From Microstegium vimineum (taxonomy: Eukaryota; Streptophyta; Magnoliopsida; Poales; Poaceae), in the NCBI GenBank assembly GCA_022036555.1, contig CM039133.1:11359765-11423764 (forward strand): a stretch of DNA of 64,000 bases, written 5' to 3'. Made by a program: the position numbers and the translations under genes. A model generated the notes under the pieces. The model worked only from the letters and a program-made list of their open reading frames with translations. It was not told the DNA's origin and did not search any database. Below are positions 57,885-64,000 of the stretch, piece by piece (the stretch's first letter is position 1; every line of letters begins with the position of its first letter).

Positions 57885-60800
57885 GGAATCATACCCGACC
57901 AAAAGATGGGGATCCTAATGAGAAGAAGAAGCAAAGGGATAGAGAACGATATGTAACAATGTCTCATGAAAAGAGTAGTGAAATAAACAAGAAACGTCGT
58001 CAGGGATATATGATGAATAACCAAGGTTGTGTTGATCTTGATAATGATATGGAGACCCATTCAATAGGTATGGTGTGTTGCTAAGTATCACTTTAACTGT
58101 CAAATGGAGACTATATGAATCAATTAGTATTATATACATTTGTAACAATTTACTATGTTTAAAATTGTAGATGGAAATACAATAAATGAAATGGTTGGAA
58201 ATAGTGATTGGCTCCATGGACAGTCAACGCACAATAGTTGCTTGGGTCAATTATCAGGTTACTAAGTCTACTCATAAAAATATTTATTGGTGTCGTGAAT
58301 GTAAGAGACAGTAGTTTTCTTATAGACTGGTTCGCTTTGTATTGTATATGATTATATTTGCAGACGGTCTGGTATCTTCAAGCAGCATTGGTATCACCAA
58401 TGACGTGGATGACATTGAGACCGAGGATCTTATTAGTACTGTTCATGAAGCAGGTACACTTTTGTATTCATTGCCTAAGATTCTCATGATTGGGGCATGT
58501 CTTTGTAATAATTCTAGCATACATCGATTAAAGTGTCGTTCTATGATATATATATATATATAGGTGTTGGATATGCACCCAATTTAATCAACCGGCTTAG
58601 CATGTGTCCAAAAGAGCGCAGACGTGATCGCAATAGAGCACGAAAAGCTGCAATGTCTGTAGAACAAAGGACACTACTTAATAAAAGACGACGCGAACAA
58701 AGGGCACTACTTAATAAAACACAGAGTGAATTGTATGTAACACAAAATGAACCAAAAAATACCACAATGATGCTACAAACGACTCCAGATGAGACTATGC
58801 AGTCAACAGGTAGTTAAATATTGATTTCTTTATGGTAGCAAATATCATGGTGATGTATTATACTTATTATATAAATTCATTTTTAGATGGTCATGTCCCT
58901 TTAACCATTGGAGTTTCTGCTGATATTAACAACAGTTTAACTGATATGGATATCAACAATGACCATGCAATGGGTACGCCTTCATAGAATCGTGGTTTTG
59001 TTTTTAATGACAAGAATAATTTGAATTAATGTGTGTGCTTCTGTGATATACATTGAGACTGTACTTTTTTATTAATGTATAGGTTCTTTAAATGCATCAC
59101 CTTCTAAAGGACAGATTATCATGTGTCCAAAAGAGTGTAAATGTGAGCTAGATAGAGCACGGAGGGCTGCAATGTCTCCTGAACAAAAGGCACAAATAAA
59201 TAAGAGGCAGCGTGAGTTGTATGCGGCAAAACATGCACACAAGAATGCTGGAAGAAAATTGCAAATGACTCCACAAGAGAAGAAGTCGAAACGAAAAGAG
59301 AGCAACAAAAAATACCATACAATGGTGAGAGAACACCGAGCCAACAACTTACATCCGGACTCAATCGCCATGGAGAGCCCTCACTTTAACCCTCAGCTTA
59401 TTTTCCCTTCTTCACCTCAATCGCCTAAACCAGCTTCACAAGATATGGAAATACTGAGTGGCACGCCTATTGACATCACACCATCTATAGCTGAAAATGA
59501 AGAAGTCCATACCCCTGAATTAGTTGAGGCACATACCGTACATAGGCATCAAGTGACCGCTGGAGAGAGAAATGCACTTCTATCCCGTCGCATTCGGGCT
59601 TTTGAAGCAAACATTGGAACCAGGGCCAGAGGTTGTGCGGATGAAAAGTGCAATGATTTGAATGACCCAACACAAGCAAGTGTTGTTTATAACGGTAATT
59701 TGTCTTATGCACTATGTTTTGATACAAGACTATCTCCTTCGCTTTTTCTATTCTAAAGAATCATACATTTTTACTACAGATGGTGTCACCCAAGAACCTC
59801 CAATTCGATCACTTAACATGAGCATAGATACACAGACACAACCGTCTGTAGTTTACGGTTCCTCTTCAATACCTTCAAATGGTGCTCAAGCTCATACATC
59901 AGAGGATATGGAAGAAGATGGTATTTTCTTAATTAGATTCTTCATTCTTTAGTCTTTATATGTCATTATGTTCTCATAATATATATAATCGTGTTGCACA
60001 GGCTATGATGAAAATGTCATATTTGAAAATGACGACGAGGAGGAAGAAGCATACTTTTTGCTGGACAAGGTAATTAGCCTAATACCTAAATTATTTTTTA
60101 TCGTGCCTTTTTGCAACGCATGACACCATAACATTTTTCTTGTAGATGATGAAGAGGAAATCGAACTCGACCATAATGACGACACGAATGAGCATGATAA
60201 CAGTGAATCTGATGTCCTGGATCCATTCGACAGACTTTATGCTAATATCCCATCAGAAGAGCACGTCCTGTCATCAGTGCCGAACTGCAAGTATTGCAAC
60301 GTAAAGAAATTTGAAGCTGAACCTCCTGGATTCTGTTGTCGTGGTGGAAAGATTCATCTTGTAAATGTTGAGACACCACCAGAACTCATGAGGCTGTGGT
60401 CAAGCTCGGATGCTGATGCCAGGCACTTTTGTGCAAACATCATATATTTCAATGGTCACTTCTCTTTCACTTCACTGTATTGTCAACTAGATCGTGTGTC
60501 CACTAATATGAAAATTTGTGGTGTCTACATGTTCCGTGCCCATGACCATTTTTACCATAACATGCAATCTTTTGGTAAGGAGGGTGGAGTTCAGAAGAAA
60601 CACCTCGAGCTTTATTTTTACGATGATGATCCATCCCTAGAGCATTGGATGAGCCAGTGTCGTAAGGAATCCGCCCAAAAAGATAGAGAAGTTATAGAGC
60701 AAATGGTTAGAATCTTAAATGGGAATCCATATTCTGAGCATCTAAGGACTATGGGGCATGTTAAAGATCTTGATGATTATCGTATTGAGTTCAACCTTAA

Positions 60801-63800
60801 CCAACAACTTGACCAGAGAGTATATAATGTGCCACTGACATCAGAGGTGGCCGCGGTCTGGGTCAAAGGGAGCGAGCGTCTAGGCCAATTCGAGCATAGT
60901 GTCCTCCTTCAAGGGAAGGATCAGTCTTTTCATGGAATTCGTTCATACCATGCGTGCTATGACCCTCTATCATACCTGTTATTCTTCCCAAGGGGTGAGC
61001 TTGGGTGGCACAATTCCATTCCAAAAGTGGGAGTGACTATGGAGGCAGTTGAGGCAGCTCTAGTAAAACGGAAAGAAAGAACTGATGGTGGTGATGATGA
61101 TGGAGGTAACTTCAACTCTTTTCAATACTGTAATCTAAATTTATTTTGCTTGCAACTCTTGATACTATTTTTTTGTAATGCCTCCTTGTAGAACCTATTG
61201 GGAACCTATGTGTCTCCGTGCGCGACTACTACTGCTACAAGTTTCAGATGCGACCAGGGATTTTTAATCCAATACTCTATGGTGGGCGTCTTTTCCAGCA
61301 GTTCGCCGTTGACACCTACATCAAGATTGAGAGCTCACGTTTAGATTACATAAGGAACAATCAGGATAGGTTGAGGGCTGACCTATACCATGGCCTGGTG
61401 GACAGTATGTATTCGGGCGAAGGATCTGCTGAGAATGTCGGAAGGCGTACTGTCCTGTCTACGTCATTCATTGGAGGACCCCGTGACATGAGGCGTTGAT
61501 ACATGGATGCAATGACTCTGGTAAGAAAGTATGGTAAACCTGATGTCTTCCTCAGAATGACGTGCAACCCAAACTGGGATGAGATAAAAATAAACTTTAT
61601 CCAGACCAGATAGCACAAGATCACCCAGATCTCGTTACTCGAGTCTTCCATGCAAAGTTGGATGCAATGAAAAAGATGTTGATTGAGAAAGACATACTTG
61701 GAAAGGTGAAGGCCTACGTGTATGTAGTAGAGTTCCAGAAGAGGGGGTTGTCGCATGCACACTTCTTGCTAATAGTGGAAGGAAAGTACAAGCTCACTTG
61801 TGCCGAGCAATATGACATGATTATATCAGCAGAGCTACCAAACAAGAAGTACCTAGAGCTATACAATATGGTAACCAAGCATATGATGCATGGTCCCTAC
61901 GGTTATCTTAATCCAGATTGTCCATGCACGACGGGTCGTGGGTCATGCAAGAACCGTTACCCCCGTCAATTCTGTGACTCAACCAGCCAGGGAAAGGATT
62001 CGTACCCCATCTATTAGCGACGCGATGACGGACGTACGTTGAAAGTTCGAGGTCATTACCTCGATAATCAATGGGTCGTTCCTTACAATCCTTGCCTGCT
62101 ACGTACCTTCAATTGTCATATAAATGTTGAAGCATGTGGTAGTATCCAGTCGGTAAAGTATCTTTTCAAGTATGTATATAAGGGTCATGACAGGGCATCA
62201 GTGGCGGTGAGGGAGTCCGACAAAACAGACAAGGGAGGGGACATTGATGAGATTGCTCAGTTCAAAGAAGCCCGATGGGTGACACCTCAAGAAGCACTAT
62301 GGAGGATATATGGCTTTGATTTAAGCAAAAACCATCCACCGGTACAACAGTTGCAGCTTCATCTACCTAACATGCACATGGTTGCATTCAATAAACGGGA
62401 CAAGGTGGAACGTATCATTAATAGACCCGGTGCTCAAGAGTCAATGCTGACAGCATACTTTGAGGCAAACAGGACAAAGGAGGAAGCCCGCGGAATATTG
62501 TATCGAGACTTTCCAGAGCATTTTACTTGGCATTCTAATGGTAAATTCTGGCAGCCAAGGAAAACTTCAGTTTTCCAAGTTGGCAGATGCTACTTCATAC
62601 AAACACTGAGGACTTTCGATGGCGTTCTACTACCTACATTCCGTGAAGCTGCAGAAAGAAGGGGTCTAATAGAAGAAGACAATACACTGGATGAATGTCT
62701 AAGTGAAGCTACTGTCTTCCAGATGCCTTCCTCCCTACGGAGATTATTTGCAACAATATTGGTATTCTGCGAGCCGAATGATGTGATGGGGTTGTGGAAC
62801 AGACACTATGATGCAATGGCAGAGGGCTACAGTCATAAACATCCATCCCCAGATCTAGTGCGATAGATGGTTTTGATAGACATTAGAAACATGTTACAAT
62901 CTATGGGGAAGGATATAAGTTCATTTCCTCTTCCAGAAATCGATCACACATACGACCAATCCAGTAAGATTCCTCAGGAGATATTTGAGGAAGCTAACGT
63001 TGATCAGAAACCTGACGATGAGCTATTGTGCGACTCACTCAACGGCGAGCAAAGATACGCCTATGATGAGATAATGTCCGCTGTTGAAAGCAATAAAGGT
63101 AGGGTGTTCTTTGTGGATGGACCTGGCGGGACTGGAAAGACCTTGTACAAAGCACTTCTCGCAAAACTACGTAGCCAGGATAAGATCGCCGTTGCTACAA
63201 CTACATCTGGAGTCGTAGCAGCTATAATGCCAGGTGGGAGGACGGCTCACTCGCGTTTCAAAATACCTCTCACTCTTCAATAGGGCGGTTGTTGTAGCTT
63301 CACGAAACAGAGTGGTACTGCCAAGCTGTTACAATAAGCAGCTCTCATAATTTGGGACGATACGACTATGACAAAGAGGCAGAATGTGGAAGGACTAGAC
63401 AATAGTCTATGAGATATAATGGGAGTGTCAGACCTACCATTTGGTGGAAAGAGTGTTGTCTTTGGTGGAGATTTCAGACAGGTCCTGCCTGTTGTGCGAA
63501 AAGGATCTAGGGCTCAAATAGTCGGCGCTTCTCTACGAAGGTCGTATCTTTGGGAATACATGCAACACCTAAAGCTCGTCCGCAACATGAGGGCTCAGAG
63601 TGACCCATGTTTTGTAGATTATTTGTTGTGCATCGGTGGTGGAACTGAAGAGGTTAACGAAGATGACAATGTTCGTATTCCAGACGAGATCTGTGTCCCG
63701 TACTCTGGCGATGCCCAGAAAGATCTCCATATATTAATCGACACCATCTTCCCAGATCTAAATGCAAACATGGCCGACAAAGACTACATCACTACTAGAG

Positions 63801-64000
63801 CTATTTTATCTACACATAATGATTGGGTAGACATGGTTAATATGAAAATGATTGATATGTTCAAGGGTGGAGAGACAGTGTATCATAGTTTTGACGCTGC
63901 GGTAGATGATCCATATAACTACTATCCATCAGAGTTCCTTAACAGTCTGACACCCAACGGACTGCCTCCACATGTCTTGAAACTTAAGCTCGGGTGTCCT
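57885..64000 (+). pseudogene. Helitron RepHel protein (HUH Rep plus Pif1-type helicase), decayed, partial
   Basis: 5' exons read by splice sites and phase 1: 57885-58067, 58171-58257, 58364-58453, 58564-58809, 58887-58973, 59083-59694, 59780-59920, 60002-60069, then 60146-61105 and 61192 onward. The junction 60069/60146 does not keep frame. Three of these exons repeat a basic MSxEKxxxINKRRRExY motif. Core: YCQLDRVSTNMKICGVYMF and CYDPLSYLLFFPRGELGWHN (Helitron-like N domain), the HUH motif in EFQKRGLSHAHFLLI, YLFKYVYKGHDRAS with candidate tyrosines, Walker A DGPGGTGKT, a Walker B-like IIWDDT, and GGDFRQVLPVV. Lesions: TGA at 61498, a shift near 61593, TAG near 62015, 62865 and 63282, TAA near 63335, TGA near 63411. 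The gene runs past the right edge. Confidence 0.9.

Overview
The window reads as nuclear DNA of a grass (Poaceae, probably panicoid). It has GT-AG introns, GC-rich first exons, many Stowaway/Tourist-type MITEs, a CACTA element with plant TNP2 and Ulp1-type genes, L1-type LINEs, a Helitron and a Ty1/copia scrap. The species cannot be fixed from sequence alone. Most long open frames are decayed transposon proteins; only a few host genes can be supported.

Layout. At 1-2.06 kb lies the 5' part of a minus-strand RING-CH (MARCH-type) E3 ligase gene that runs off the left edge. From 2.06 to 10.2 kb there is intergenic DNA holding MITEs, a decayed L1-type LINE (minus, 5.17-8.45 kb) and a 1,066-bp long-TIR element with an exact 9-bp target duplication. 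At 10.33-11.07 kb is a three-exon minus-strand gene for a small secreted precursor ending in a PSY-type sulfated-tyrosine peptide motif. From 12,255 to 22,749 lies a complete 10.5-kb CACTA element: 13-bp CACTACTACAGAA termini, CTT target duplication, a decayed TNP2 transposase, a decayed TNPA/Ulp1-type gene, a 167-bp tandem array, and three arrays of subterminal repeats. Two of those arrays sit directly before TATA boxes.

From about 24.7 to 53.7 kb the window is a local duplication cluster. One unit carries a CML45/46-like EF-hand gene followed by relics of two unrecognised genes. Pieces of it recur at least eight times, split by LINE, MITE, CACTA and copia insertions. The first EF-hand copy keeps a TATA box but has a 1-base frameshift. 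The second keeps a full 199-codon frame but has lost its upstream region to a copia fragment. Comparing copies gives empty sites for several insertions, including a LINE with a twin-priming inversion.

From 57.9 kb to the right edge runs a plus-strand Helitron RepHel gene with many short phase-1 exons at its 5' end, an HUH Rep domain and a Pif1-type helicase. It is broken by several stops and frameshifts. The 53.7-57.7 kb stretch holds a MITE-like element and no convincing gene.
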